61,812 nt of DNA from an uncultured Myxococcales bacterium (GTDB lineage Bacteria; Myxococcota_A; UBA9042; DTJE01): positions 1 through 61,812 of the forward strand of contig CALJUR010000062.1 in assembly GCA_937975765.1 (NCBI GenBank), read 5' to 3'. The position numbers and the translations under genes are program-made. Below the pieces are notes generated by a model that was not told the origin of the DNA, did no database searches, and saw only the letters and a list, made by a program, of their open reading frames with translations. This document shows, piece after piece, positions 52,052 to 60,788 of the stretch. Position 1 is the stretch's first letter. Each line of letters opens with the position of its first letter.

Positions 52052-54652
52052 TCACCGCTCCGCGACCGACAGGCACCGGCTCCGGTACACGCCGATCCGG
52101 GTCGGGTCGAAGCCCGCGGGCTCGCCGGTCCGCAGCACGGCCACGTCGGGCAGGCCGTCGCCGTCGAAGTCGGCCGTCGCGGCGGACAGGGGCTGGCCCT
52201 GGACCGCGACGAGGCCGGCCGGGGTCAGCCCTCCCTCCTCGTCGATGTGCAGGACTTCCACCAGGTCGCCGCGCTGGCCCAGGACGAGGAGGTCCGGTCG
52301 ACCGCGATTCCCCAGGTCGGCCAGGCGGATCGCGAACCCCGGCTCGGGGAAGTGCCCGGTGGACGTCTGGAAGGTGCCGTCGCCGAGGTTCCGGAGGAGG
52401 CGGAACCCCGGGCCGAATAGCACCGCCAGGTCCGTCCGGCCGTCGCCGTCCAGGTCCCCGGAGGCCAGGTCTCCGGCGACCAGGTCCTCGGGCTTCGCCA
52501 TCCAGATCGGTCCCACGGCCTCGAACGCCGTCCCGTTGCGGCGCAGGACCGTCAGGCCGTTCGAGCCCAGGACGATCACCTCGGCCCCCGGCGCGGGGTC
52601 CACGTCCCCCACCGCCACCGCCAGGGGCGTCACGGCCGTCGGGATGTGCTCGGTCGCCGCGAACCCGCCGTCGGTCCCCTTCAGCAGCACCACGTCCGTG
52701 GACCACGACAGCAGGTCGATGCGTCCGTCGAGGTCCACGTCGGCTGCCACGACGCCCGGCAGGTACGACCCCGTCTCCAGCGCCTCGGGCGCCCCGAACG
52801 TCCCGTCCCCCGCGTTCCGCAGGACGGTCAACCCGTTCCCCGAACCTGCCAGGTCCAGGTCCCCGTCCCCGTCCAGGTCCACCGCCAGGAACTTCCTCAA
52901 CGACGCGCTCGCGATGGCCTGCGGCGCGTCGAAGGTCGCGTCCCCGCGCCCCTTCATCGCCAGCACCGCGTTCGTCCCGGCGACCGCCAGGTCGGGCAGG
53001 CCGTCGCCGTCGAGGTCGCCGGCCGCCACCGCCCAGGCGTTCGCGTCCAGCGGGATGGGCGGCGGCGGGTCGAAGGTCCCACCGTCCCGGCTGAAGCGGA
53101 CGTCCAGCGTGCCGGGGCCGTCGTACCCCTGCACCGAGCGGTCGCCGACGGTCACGAGGTCGGCCGAGCCGTCGCCGTCCAGGTCCGCCAGGGCCGCCAG
53201 CGTCGGGCTCCAACCCGCGTGCACGACCTCGCGGGTGGCGAAGGCCATGCCGCCCAGGTTCTTCACGACGTCCAGCCGGTCCGTGATGCCGGTGCCGGCC
53301 GGCAGGCGCTCGGCGAAGACGAGGTCCGGCCGCCCGTCCCCGTCGACGTCCCCGACCGCGACGCCCCGCGGCACGTACCCTGCGGCCAGCGCCAGCGGCG
53401 CGTCCACGGGCGGGACTCCGGGCGCGGCGCGTCCCGGGAAGTGCCCGGTCCCGTCGTTGCGGTACACGTAGCCCGGGCGGCACTTCGTGTCCTGGCCGTC
53501 CTCGTTGCCGCAGTCGAGGTCCTTGCCATACCCGGCCACGACCAGGTCCGCGTGCCCGTCCCCGTCCAGGTCCGCCGCCGCGATCGACGTCCCCAGGCCC
53601 TCCTGGGCATCCACCTGCGGCGAGGCCCCGCCGGGGTCCCGGACCACGAACGTCCCGGCCGGGCTGACCAGCGCCACGTCGACCATCGCGTTCCCGTCCA
53701 GGTCCGCGACCACGATGCCCGTCCGTCCCTCGTCGTCCTGCGGGAAGGAATTCGTGCTCCCGGCCGCCAGGACCAGGCGGTGCTCCTCGAACAGCGCCCC
53801 GTCCCCCCGGCCCCTCCGCCAGGAAAGGGACAGCCCGGGCTGCTCCGCCGTGCCCCAGTCCAGCACGACGACGTCCTGCAGCCCGTCGCCGTCGAGGTCT
53901 CCGGCGCCCACCGCCCCGGGCCCGATCCCGGCCGGGTACGTGGCGACGATCGACTGTCTCGACGGGACGTTGCCATAGACGATCAGGGAGCCAGCCTTCC
54001 CCGCCGCGCCCGGCGCCACGACCATCGCCTCGGGCAGCCCGTCGCCCTGCAGGTCCGCGGCGGCGACCGCCTGCAGGTCGGCCCGCAGGTCCAGGTTGTA
54101 CGGGGGCCCAAAGCCCGTCCGTCCCGTCCCGTGCAGGACCTGCACGCCCAGCTTGCCGGACACCAGCGCGTCCAGGTGGCCGTCGTGGTCCATGTCGGCC
54201 AGGGCCAGGGCGAAGCGGCCCAGGGGCGCGCCTTCCCACAGCACCACTCCCGCCGGATCGGGCAGGCCCGCGGCGGTCGTGCAGGTCGGCGGGGCCACCG
54301 GGACCTCGGCATCGCCGGCCGCCGTATCCATCGGCGTCGCGTCGGACCCCGCCGCGTCGGTCTCCAGTGCTTCCATCGAGGGCGCGTCCCCTGCCGGGAA
54401 CTCGGTCGGGGGCGCGTCGATGGCCGGCCCGTCGGTCCCGGGCGCGTCCGCTCCTGCTTCCTCCCCGGTCGCCGCCTCCCCGGGGAGGCCGTCCACTTCG
54501 CGGGTGGTCTCGTCCCCCGTCAGGGCGTCCGGAACCTCCATGTCCGTCTCCGGCGCCCCGAAGTCGGGATCCAGATGCCCCTTCCCGGACGAGCAGGAGA
54601 CAGCGAAGGCCAGGAACCACCCGAAGGTCGAAACCCGGAGCGTTCGAGACAT
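52052..54652 (-). CDS. FG-GAP/VCBS repeat lipoprotein, paralogue
   Basis: The 866-residue protein starts MSRTLRVSTFGW (ATG 54652, after GGGGGGAAAC), with a signal peptide ending AFAVSCSS. A linker of Asp/Ala/Thr repeats precedes about 13 DxDGDGxxD blades (DMDHDGHLDAL, DLDGDGLQDVV, DVDGDGRPDLV and others). Blade order and inter-blade text match the downstream protein (for example the shared YPVDFLKYE/YPAGIGPG and GYGKDL/GYGEDL positions), so the pair arose by tandem duplication. Confidence 0.85.
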   Translation of the reverse strand: MSRTLRVSTFGWFLAFAVSCSSGKGHLDPDFGAPETDMEVPDALTGDETTREVDGLPGEAATGEEAGADAPGTDGPAIDAPPTEFPAGDAPSMEALETDAAGSDATPMDTAAGDAEVPVAPPTCTTAAGLPDPAGVVLWEGAPLGRFALALADMDHDGHLDALVSGKLGVQVLHGTGRTGFGPPYNLDLRADLQAVAAADLQGDGLPEAMVVAPGAAGKAGSLIVYGNVPSRQSIVATYPAGIGPGAVGAGDLDGDGLQDVVVLDWGTAEQPGLSLSWRRGRGDGALFEEHRLVLAAGSTNSFPQDDEGRTGIVVADLDGNAMVDVALVSPAGTFVVRDPGGASPQVDAQEGLGTSIAAADLDGDGHADLVVAGYGKDLDCGNEDGQDTKCRPGYVYRNDGTGHFPGRAAPGVPPVDAPLALAAGYVPRGVAVGDVDGDGRPDLVFAERLPAGTGITDRLDVVKNLGGMAFATREVVHAGWSPTLAALADLDGDGSADLVTVGDRSVQGYDGPGTLDVRFSRDGGTFDPPPPIPLDANAWAVAAGDLDGDGLPDLAVAGTNAVLAMKGRGDATFDAPQAIASASLRKFLAVDLDGDGDLDLAGSGNGLTVLRNAGDGTFGAPEALETGSYLPGVVAADVDLDGRIDLLSWSTDVVLLKGTDGGFAATEHIPTAVTPLAVAVGDVDPAPGAEVIVLGSNGLTVLRRNGTAFEAVGPIWMAKPEDLVAGDLASGDLDGDGRTDLAVLFGPGFRLLRNLGDGTFQTSTGHFPEPGFAIRLADLGNRGRPDLLVLGQRGDLVEVLHIDEEGGLTPAGLVAVQGQPLSAATADFDGDGLPDVAVLRTGEPAGFDPTRIGVYRSRCLSVAER

Positions 54653-54921
54653 GTTTCCCCCCCGATCGCAGCCGTGCGGAATGCCGATGGAAATCCTGGG
54701 TTGCGTGAAAAGCAAGAACCGTTCCGAGAGGGGGGGGTAGATGTCTCCACGGGCGTCGCGAACCCGTCAAACGACACGCGGACGTCTCGAAGGTGGAGGT
54801 TCGGCCGTCCGGATCCGCCCTCCGGGAAGGGAAAAGGAGGCCGAAAAACGTCAGCGGAAGCCGAAAAAGGTCCGCGTCGGGGGGGAGGGGATGCGGCCGT
54901 TCGGGGGGCAGGTCCCGGGGC

Positions 54922-56064
54922 TCAGCGGCCCTCGGCCTCCAGGCACTGGCGGTACAGGCAGCGCAGGAAATCGGCGCCGGGGCAGGCGTACAGGTGCATC
55001 GCGCCGCCGCGGCACCAGTCCCAGTGCGGGCAGTCGGCACACGGGCCGCGCCGCGCCCACGATCGGTCGCGCAGGTTCTGGTACCGCGTCTCCCAGACGT
55101 CCTTGAACCGGTCCAGCCGGATGTCGCCCTGGTCGAAGGCCTCGGTCAGTTCCGGGCACGCGCCGATGCGGCCGTCGCACTTGATGCCGCCGACCTCGAC
55201 GCCGGCCCGGCACTGGCACAGGTAGGGCCGCACGATGCCCTCGAACCGCCAGCCCAGGAATCCCTCCTCGCTGAACTCCGGCACGGGCAGCCGGGGGTCC
55301 TTCCGGGCCGCGCGCACCCACTCCAGCAGGGCGCGTACCTCCCGGGCGTCGGGCAGCAGGTCGGGGCGTTCCCCGGCGCGGCCGATCGGCATCACCGGAG
55401 CCACGCGCCACAGCGGCACGCGCATCCTCGCCAGCAGCGCGCGCATCGCCTGCAGCGTCGGGATGGCCGGCTTCGTGATCGTCGAGATGGCCTCCAGCTT
55501 GCCGGCATAGCCCGCGTCGCGCAGGTGGCCGATGGCGGCCTCGGCCTTCGCCCACACGCCCGCGCCGCGCAGCCGGTCGGTCACCTCGGGCGGCCCGTCC
55601 AGGCTGATCGAGATGGACCCGATGCCGGCGTCCACCAGGTCGCGCGCCCACCGCGCGTCCAGCAACTGGCCGTTCGTGACCATGCCGTAAGGGAACCCGC
55701 ACTGGTGCAGCGCCCGGAAGATGTCCAGCGCGCCGGGCTTCAGAAGCGGCTCGCCGCCGGTCACCGCGACCATGATGCCCTTCGGGTCGAAGTCGGCCGC
55801 GACCTGGCGCACGACGCGCACCCACTCGTCGCTGGTCAGTTCGGTCGCGGACTCGCGGCCGGTGCAGGACGACCCGCAGTACGCGCAGGCCAGGTTGCAG
55901 CGGCGCGTGATCTCCAGGAACAGGTAGCGCAGGGGGTGTGTCGCGGCCTTGCGCTGCAGGTCCTCGACGTGCGCGCGCCACATGCGGGCGTGCCGGGCCA
56001 GCAGATCGGCATCCGCCGAGGGGGCGGCCGGTCCCGCGGGAGGTGCCTGGTCCTTCGGGGTCAC
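54922..56064 (-). CDS. Radical SAM/SPASM-type enzyme
   Basis: The GTG at 56064 overlaps the upstream stop (GTGA), so translation is coupled; it gives 380 residues. C56, C60 and C63 (CNLACAYC) bind the SAM [4Fe-4S] cluster, and VTGGEPLL, MVTNGQLL and ISISLDGP are standard radical SAM segments. The C-terminus has many cysteines (YLCQCRAG, IKCDGRIGACPEL, PCADCPHWDWCRGG, CPGADFLRCLYRQC), as in SPASM domains with auxiliary clusters. SPASM enzymes usually modify peptides or proteins. The coupled gene for a lipoprotein with three six-Cys repeats is the obvious candidate partner; this is inference. Confidence 0.87.
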   Translation of the reverse strand: MTPKDQAPPAGPAAPSADADLLARHARMWRAHVEDLQRKAATHPLRYLFLEITRRCNLACAYCGSSCTGRESATELTSDEWVRVVRQVAADFDPKGIMVAVTGGEPLLKPGALDIFRALHQCGFPYGMVTNGQLLDARWARDLVDAGIGSISISLDGPPEVTDRLRGAGVWAKAEAAIGHLRDAGYAGKLEAISTITKPAIPTLQAMRALLARMRVPLWRVAPVMPIGRAGERPDLLPDAREVRALLEWVRAARKDPRLPVPEFSEEGFLGWRFEGIVRPYLCQCRAGVEVGGIKCDGRIGACPELTEAFDQGDIRLDRFKDVWETRYQNLRDRSWARRGPCADCPHWDWCRGGAMHLYACPGADFLRCLYRQCLEAEGR

Positions 56065-56918
56065 GGCGCCTTCGGCTCGCAGGTGGGGAACGTGAACTGG
56101 CCGCCGCAGCCGTCGGGCAGCGTGGCGTCCTTGTTGCACGCGTAACCCTCCCCGTACCACATTTCGCAGTCCGCGTCGGACTGGCAGGGCGGCGGGCCGT
56201 AGTAGGCGATCGCCGGGCAGTCCTCGACGACGTCCTTCACCGCGTCGGGCGGAATGGCGTCGATGGACGCGTCCTCTTCCGCGTCCTGCGGCGGCACGTC
56301 GGCGGGCGCCGGCTGGCACATGTACCACGTGCCGGAGCAGGGGTCGGTGATCGGGTGCTCCTTGTCGCAGATCCAGCCTTCGCCCCACGCCTGGCAGTCC
56401 GCGTCGGAGTTGCAGGGCGGCGGCCCGTAGGCGACCATCGGCATGCAGTCCGGGGGAGTGTCGGCCGGCACGTCCGGCGTGACCGCGTCCACCGGGACGT
56501 CGCCGGGGCGGCACATCGGCCAGTGCACCTGCCCGCCGCACCCGTCCTCGAAGACGTTCGCGGTGTCGCAGTACCAGCCCGCACCCTCGCGCTGCGCGCA
56601 CTCCTCGTCGGTCTCGCAGGGCTGCGGGCCGTAGTAGGTCATCATGCCGCAGTCCTTCGGCACGTCGGGCACTTCCGGCGCGTCGACGGACGGCAGGTCC
56701 GTGGCCGGCACGTCCTGCGGGGTCGTGTCGCGCAAGGAGTCCTCGAGAACGTCGTGGGCGGGAGGCGGCCCGGAATCGCCCTGGTGTTCGTCCGGGTCGA
56801 AGCACCCCTCCTGGACGCCCACCCACAGGCCGCCCGACAGCAGCAGCCACAGCCAGCGGGTCGCGCGGCCCACCTGCCTGCGCCCCAGGTCGACCAGCGC
56901 CATCAGGACCATCAGCAT
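56061..56918 (-). CDS. Membrane-anchored protein with three six-Cys repeats
   Basis: The 285-residue protein starts at ATG 56918 (GAGG five bases upstream). A hydrophobic segment at 21-36 ends near EGC39, possibly lipidated. An acidic linker leads to three repeats at 90-136, 158-201 and 234-280. Each has C-x10-C-x5-C-x8/9-C-x9-C-x6/8-C and the invariant Y(G)PxPC...C core (YYGPQPC, AYGPPPC, YYGPPPC). Acidic spacers separate them. No family is recognised. It is translationally coupled to a radical SAM/SPASM enzyme, so it may be its substrate. Confidence 0.75.
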   Translation of the reverse strand: MLMVLMALVDLGRRQVGRATRWLWLLLSGGLWVGVQEGCFDPDEHQGDSGPPPAHDVLEDSLRDTTPQDVPATDLPSVDAPEVPDVPKDCGMMTYYGPQPCETDEECAQREGAGWYCDTANVFEDGCGGQVHWPMCRPGDVPVDAVTPDVPADTPPDCMPMVAYGPPPCNSDADCQAWGEGWICDKEHPITDPCSGTWYMCQPAPADVPPQDAEEDASIDAIPPDAVKDVVEDCPAIAYYGPPPCQSDADCEMWYGEGYACNKDATLPDGCGGQFTFPTCEPKAP

Positions 56919-56945
56919 GCTGTCCTCGAATCTCCCCCGCCAGGG

Positions 56946-56951
56946 ATTGTA
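56946..56951 (-). promoter_or_regulatory. Putative -10 box
   Basis: TACAAT on the minus strand lies 27 bases before ATG 56918 and would serve the six-Cys/radical SAM pair. No good -35 box is found 16-18 bases upstream, so an activator may be needed. Confidence 0.3.
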
Positions 56952-57030
56952 CGGGATGTGGAGGGGCGTTTTCCAGCCCGCGGGAAGGTCGCGGATCCGG
57001 TCGCCGGCAGCGCAGGAAACCGTCGCGGGC

Positions 57031-57059
57031 TTGCCAATCGGCCCAGGAAGGCGCATATT
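57031..57059 (+). promoter_or_regulatory. Putative sigma70 promoter of the DEAD-box gene
   Basis: TTGCCA (57031-57036), a 17-base spacer and CATATT (57054-57059) lie upstream of the helicase gene. The transcript would have a leader of about 140 bases before TTG 57209, as is common for cold-shock RNA helicase mRNAs. Confidence 0.3.
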
Positions 57060-57208
57060 CCTTTCGACGCCGCCTCCCGGGCGGCAAGACGGTGGCCTCT
57101 TCCGGCGATCCCCCGTTCTTCCCCAAACACAGCCGGAACCGGATGGACGATGTCGTCCTCCGATGCAACGCCCGTTCCGAGGTGGAGCGGGCCAGAGGAG
57201 TCTGTACC

Positions 57209-58951
57209 TTGAGTCTAGACCGTGTTGTTTCTTCCGAAAGTTCCAGTGCTTCCACGACCTCCGACGCCCCGGTGCCCGCCTTCGACGGCTTCGGGCTGCA
57301 CGCGGACCTGATGCGCGGCGTCACCGCGATGGGCTTCTCGCGGCCGACCCCGATCCAGGCGATCGCGATCCCGCCGCTGATGCTGGGGCGCGACGTGCTG
57401 GGCGCCGCGGCCACGGGGTCCGGCAAGACGGCGGCGTTCCTGCTGCCGATCCTGCACCGGCTGATGGACCGGCCGCGCGGCACGACCCGCGTGCTGGTGC
57501 TGGAGCCGACCCGCGAACTGGCGGCGCAGGTGGTGGACCACATGAACGACCTGGCGCGCCACACCCGGCTGACGTCGGCGTCGGTGTTCGGGGGCGTGGG
57601 CATGAACCCGCAGGTCCAGGCGTTCCATCGCGGCGTGGACGTGCTGGTCGCGACGCCCGGGCGCCTGCTGGACCACATGCAGAACGACTACGCGCGCCTT
57701 CGCGGCCTGGAGGTCCTGGTCGTGGACGAGGCCGACCGCATGCTGGACATGGGCTTCCTGCCCGACGTCCGGCGCGTGCTGGCGCAACTGCCCGAGCGGC
57801 GGCAGACGATGCTGTTCTCGGCGACGATGCCCGCGCCGATCGTGGAACTGTCGCGCGGCCTGCTGAAGGACCCGGTGGCGCTGAACATCCACCGGAAGGC
57901 CGCGGCGGCCAAGGGCATCACGCACCACGTGTACCCGGTGCCGCAGGATCTCAAGCCCGCGCTGATGGTGGAACTGCTGTCGCGCACCGACTACGACAGC
58001 GTGCTGGCATTCACCCGGACGAAGCACCGCGCGAACCGGCTGGCGGACCTTCTGGAGAAGAAGGGCGTGGCCTGCACGCGCATCCACGGCAACCGCAGCC
58101 AGACGCGGCGCACCGAGGCGCTGTCGGGCTTCAAGGACGGGAAGTTCCGGGTGATGGTGGCGACCGACATCGCGGCGCGCGGCATCGACATCGAGGAACT
58201 GGCGCTGGTGGTCAACGTCGACGTGCCGCACCTGCCCGAGGACTACATCCACCGGGTCGGGCGGACGGCGCGCGCGGACGCGACGGGCGTGGCGATCACG
58301 ATGGTGTCCCCCGAGGAGGAGGACGACCTGCGGGCGATCGAGCGCGCGCTGAACACGCGGCTGCCCCGGGAGCGCCTGGAAGGCTTCGATTACGGCCACA
58401 AGGTCGAGGAGAAGTTCGAGATCCCGATCGGCGTGCGGATCGCCGAGATCCGGGCGCGCAAGGCCGAGGAGCGGGCGCGGTCGAAGGAGAAGGCCGAACG
58501 TCGCGCGGCGGCGCAGGAGGTACAGGCGGCGCGGCCGGCGCAGTCCGCGGCCCAGCGGCCTGCCCCGGCCCGGCACCCCTCGCAGGCGGGGCATGCCTCT
58601 GCCCGCGCGGCGCAGGCTGCCGCGCCCCGTCCGTCCGCCCGCCCCGTCGCGGCCCCGGCACCGGCTCGCGCCGCGGCTCCTTCGCGTCCCGCCGAGCCCC
58701 GTCGCTTCGACTCGTCGCGCCGGCCCGATGCGGGCCGCCCGGCGCAGGCTCCCCGCCGGTTCGAACCGACGCGCTTCGAGACGCAGGACGTCTCACCCGA
58801 TCGCTACAATGTCCGCACGACGCGCGCCGACGACGCCTCCGCGACGCCGCAGCCGGCCCCCGCGCCGCAGGCCGATTCCTGGATCCGCCAGGCGATGTCC
58901 GGGCGGTCCCCGACGACCCATCGCCTGGGGGGGGGCCGTCGCGAGGAGTGA
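57209..58951 (+). CDS. DEAD-box ATP-dependent RNA helicase
   Basis: TTG 57209 is chosen for GAGGAG eight bases upstream; an in-frame ATG at 57143 lacks a ribosome site. The 580-residue protein has the Q motif (GFSRPTPIQ), motif I ATGSGKT, PTREL, TPGRLL, motif II VDEADRML, SAT, motif V ARGIDIEEL and motif VI HRVGRTARA. After the core (to about 430) comes an Ala/Pro/Arg-rich disordered tail, typical of RhlE-like helicases that act in ribosome assembly and RNA decay at low temperature. The JAMM gene follows after three bases. Confidence 0.93.
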   Translation: MSLDRVVSSESSSASTTSDAPVPAFDGFGLHADLMRGVTAMGFSRPTPIQAIAIPPLMLGRDVLGAAATGSGKTAAFLLPILHRLMDRPRGTTRVLVLEPTRELAAQVVDHMNDLARHTRLTSASVFGGVGMNPQVQAFHRGVDVLVATPGRLLDHMQNDYARLRGLEVLVVDEADRMLDMGFLPDVRRVLAQLPERRQTMLFSATMPAPIVELSRGLLKDPVALNIHRKAAAAKGITHHVYPVPQDLKPALMVELLSRTDYDSVLAFTRTKHRANRLADLLEKKGVACTRIHGNRSQTRRTEALSGFKDGKFRVMVATDIAARGIDIEELALVVNVDVPHLPEDYIHRVGRTARADATGVAITMVSPEEEDDLRAIERALNTRLPRERLEGFDYGHKVEEKFEIPIGVRIAEIRARKAEERARSKEKAERRAAAQEVQAARPAQSAAQRPAPARHPSQAGHASARAAQAAAPRPSARPVAAPAPARAAAPSRPAEPRRFDSSRRPDAGRPAQAPRRFEPTRFETQDVSPDRYNVRTTRADDASATPQPAPAPQADSWIRQAMSGRSPTTHRLGGGRREE

Positions 58952-58954
58952 GCC

Positions 58955-59692
58955 ATGGGCAAGGTCGAGACCCGGAACCCGAACGGCTACTACGTGCGCC
59001 TGTCCGAGGACGCCCTGGTGCAGGTGGTGCTGGCGGGCCTGGAGGCCTACTGCGTCGAACACGCCCACGACGGGCGGCGGCGCTTCGGCGTGGAGACGTA
59101 CGGATCGCTGTGGGGTCACCAGGTCCGGTCGAACGGCGACGGGCCGACCATCTACTGCGTCGAGCAGGTGGGCATCGACACCTCGGCGGAACGCGACCGC
59201 TACTCGGTGCACCCGTCGTCCGAGGCCCTGACGCTGAAGCGCGAGGTGATGGCGTCCCTGTGGCCCCAGTACGACTTCCTGGGCGACGTGCACACGCACC
59301 CGTTCAACCACATGTCCGAGGTCACCGGCCCCCAGCGCGGCTTCTCGCAGATCGACATCGACGACATCGTGTCGCACTCGGCCTACTGGGAGAACCACGG
59401 CTACCGGGTGGGCATGGTGCTGTCGATCGCCTGGATGAAGCGCGCCACGCCGGACCCGAAGGTCGAGATCGTGGACGACACGACGGTGTGCGTGACGCTG
59501 AAGAACGTGCGGATGTGGCTGAAGGCCTGCGTGGCGTACCGGGTCCAGGAGGGCCTGCCCGACATGGAGGTGACCGACCGCTCGGTGGTGCTGGACTGCC
59601 CCGCGCTGACCGGCCTGAACCTGCACTACGGGCCGATGGGCAAGGTCGCGACCGGTCGCAAGCGGAAGTACGTGCCGGCCGAGAACGCCTGA
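58955..59692 (+). CDS. JAMM/MPN-type metallohydrolase
   Basis: The 245-residue protein starts at ATG 58955; its ribosome site GAGGAG is inside the end of the helicase gene. The JAMM zinc motif is present: E47 in VETYGSLWG, H113-T-H-P116 and S131-Q-I-D134 (E...HxHP...SxxD, with a longer-than-usual 14-residue gap between P116 and S131). Prokaryotic JAB proteins cleave isopeptide or peptide bonds in ubiquitin-like, cysteine-synthesis or signalling systems. No E1, E2 or ubiquitin-like partner is nearby. Pairing with an RNA helicase is unusual, and the substrate is unknown. Confidence 0.75.
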   Translation: MGKVETRNPNGYYVRLSEDALVQVVLAGLEAYCVEHAHDGRRRFGVETYGSLWGHQVRSNGDGPTIYCVEQVGIDTSAERDRYSVHPSSEALTLKREVMASLWPQYDFLGDVHTHPFNHMSEVTGPQRGFSQIDIDDIVSHSAYWENHGYRVGMVLSIAWMKRATPDPKVEIVDDTTVCVTLKNVRMWLKACVAYRVQEGLPDMEVTDRSVVLDCPALTGLNLHYGPMGKVATGRKRKYVPAENA

Positions 59693-59733
59693 CGTCCGCG
59701 GCCCCGGTCCGGGCCTTCCTGTCCGAATCCCCC

Positions 59734-59928
59734 CTACGCCTCCTTGCCGTCCTCCCGCGGCATCCGCGTCATCACCCGGTCGTCGTCGGGACGATCCGGC
59801 GGGGCGGGTTCCGGCGCGGGTCCGGCGGATCGGGGCTTGCGGGCCCGCCAGCGGTCGGACGATCCGGTCCGCACGCGCCGCGGCGCCTCCCGTGCCGGCT
59901 CCACCCGCGGATCCTCGAGGCGATCCAT
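59734..59928 (-). CDS. Small hydrophilic basic protein
   Basis: A 64-residue frame starts at ATG 59928 with GGAGG six bases upstream. It is rich in Arg, Pro, Asp and Glu (MDRLEDPRVEPAREAPRR ... DDDRVMTRMPREDGKEA) and looks disordered. The strong ribosome site and position between + strand genes support reality, but no homology is recognised. Confidence 0.45.
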   Translation of the reverse strand: MDRLEDPRVEPAREAPRRVRTGSSDRWRARKPRSAGPAPEPAPPDRPDDDRVMTRMPREDGKEA

Positions 59929-59986
59929 GACGCCTCCTCTTCGTGCTATCCTGTCTCTACAGTCTACCAGAAAACCAGGAGGGATC

Positions 59987-60757
59987 ATGGACTTGAACGG
60001 CAGGGTCGCCGTGGTCACGGGCGGCGCGTCGGGCATCGGCCTGGCGATGGCGAAGGCCTTCGCGGCGAAGGGCGCGAAGGTGGTCGTGGCCGACGTGAAC
60101 GAGGCCGCGATCCGGGAGGCGGTGGACGCGATCGTGGCGTCGGGCGGGTCGGCGTCGGGACAGGCCTGCGACGTGCGCGACGAGGGGCAGGTCGCGGCGC
60201 TGATGGACGCGGCGATCGCCCGGTGGGGCGGGCTGGACGTGGTAATCGCGAACGCCGGCATCCTGCGGGACGGCGCGCTGCTGAAGGTGGACAAGGAGAC
60301 CCGCAAGGTCGCGTCGAAACTGTCGCTGCAGCAGTGGCAGGACGTGATCGACGTGAACCTGACCGGCGTGTTCCTGACGGGGCGCGAGGCCGCGGCGCGG
60401 ATGGTGGACCGCGGCCAGGGAGGCCAGTTGATCCTGCTGTCGTCGATCTCGCGGGCCGGCAACTTCGGCCAGTCGAACTACGCGGCGGCGAAGGCGGGCG
60501 TGGTCGCGCTGACGGTCACCTGGGCGAAGGAACTGGCGCGGTACGGCATCCGCGTGAACGCCATCGCCCCCGGCTTCATCGAGACGCCGATGGTCATGAA
60601 GGACATGAAACCCGAGGCGCTGGAGAAGGTGAAGGGTACAATCCCGATCGGCCGGCTGGGCCGCCCCGAGGAGATCGCCCGGACCGCCACCTACATCGCC
60701 GAGTGCGACCTGGTCATGGGGTCGTGCATCGAGGCGACGGGTGGCGTGCGGCTGTAA
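59987..60757 (+). CDS. Short-chain dehydrogenase/reductase, FabG-like
   Basis: The 256-residue enzyme starts at ATG 59987 after AGGAGG. It has the Rossmann motif TGGASGIG, VVIANAG, the catalytic S...Y-x3-K set (SSISRAGNFG then NYAAAK) and PGFIETPM. This is the classical SDR family, acting on NAD(P)-linked alcohol/ketone pairs such as 3-oxoacyl-ACP or related substrates. An insert KVDKETRKVASKLSLQQW near the middle is found in a subset of these enzymes. The specific substrate cannot be assigned. Confidence 0.9.
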   Translation: MDLNGRVAVVTGGASGIGLAMAKAFAAKGAKVVVADVNEAAIREAVDAIVASGGSASGQACDVRDEGQVAALMDAAIARWGGLDVVIANAGILRDGALLKVDKETRKVASKLSLQQWQDVIDVNLTGVFLTGREAAARMVDRGQGGQLILLSSISRAGNFGQSNYAAAKAGVVALTVTWAKELARYGIRVNAIAPGFIETPMVMKDMKPEALEKVKGTIPIGRLGRPEEIARTATYIAECDLVMGSCIEATGGVRL

Positions 60758-60788
60758 GGCGGGGCCGCTTCGTTCGCAGGGGGGCGCC

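Noticed and set aside
58955..59692. JAMM protein as part of a ubiquitin-like or CBASS defence operon
   Set aside because: No E1, E2, ubiquitin-like, cyclase or effector gene is nearby; neighbours are an RNA helicase, a small basic protein and an SDR.
59928..60462. Extension of the small minus-strand frame to 242 codons
   Set aside because: The upstream part is antisense to the SDR gene; the ribosome site and ATG at 59928 fit a 64-residue product instead.
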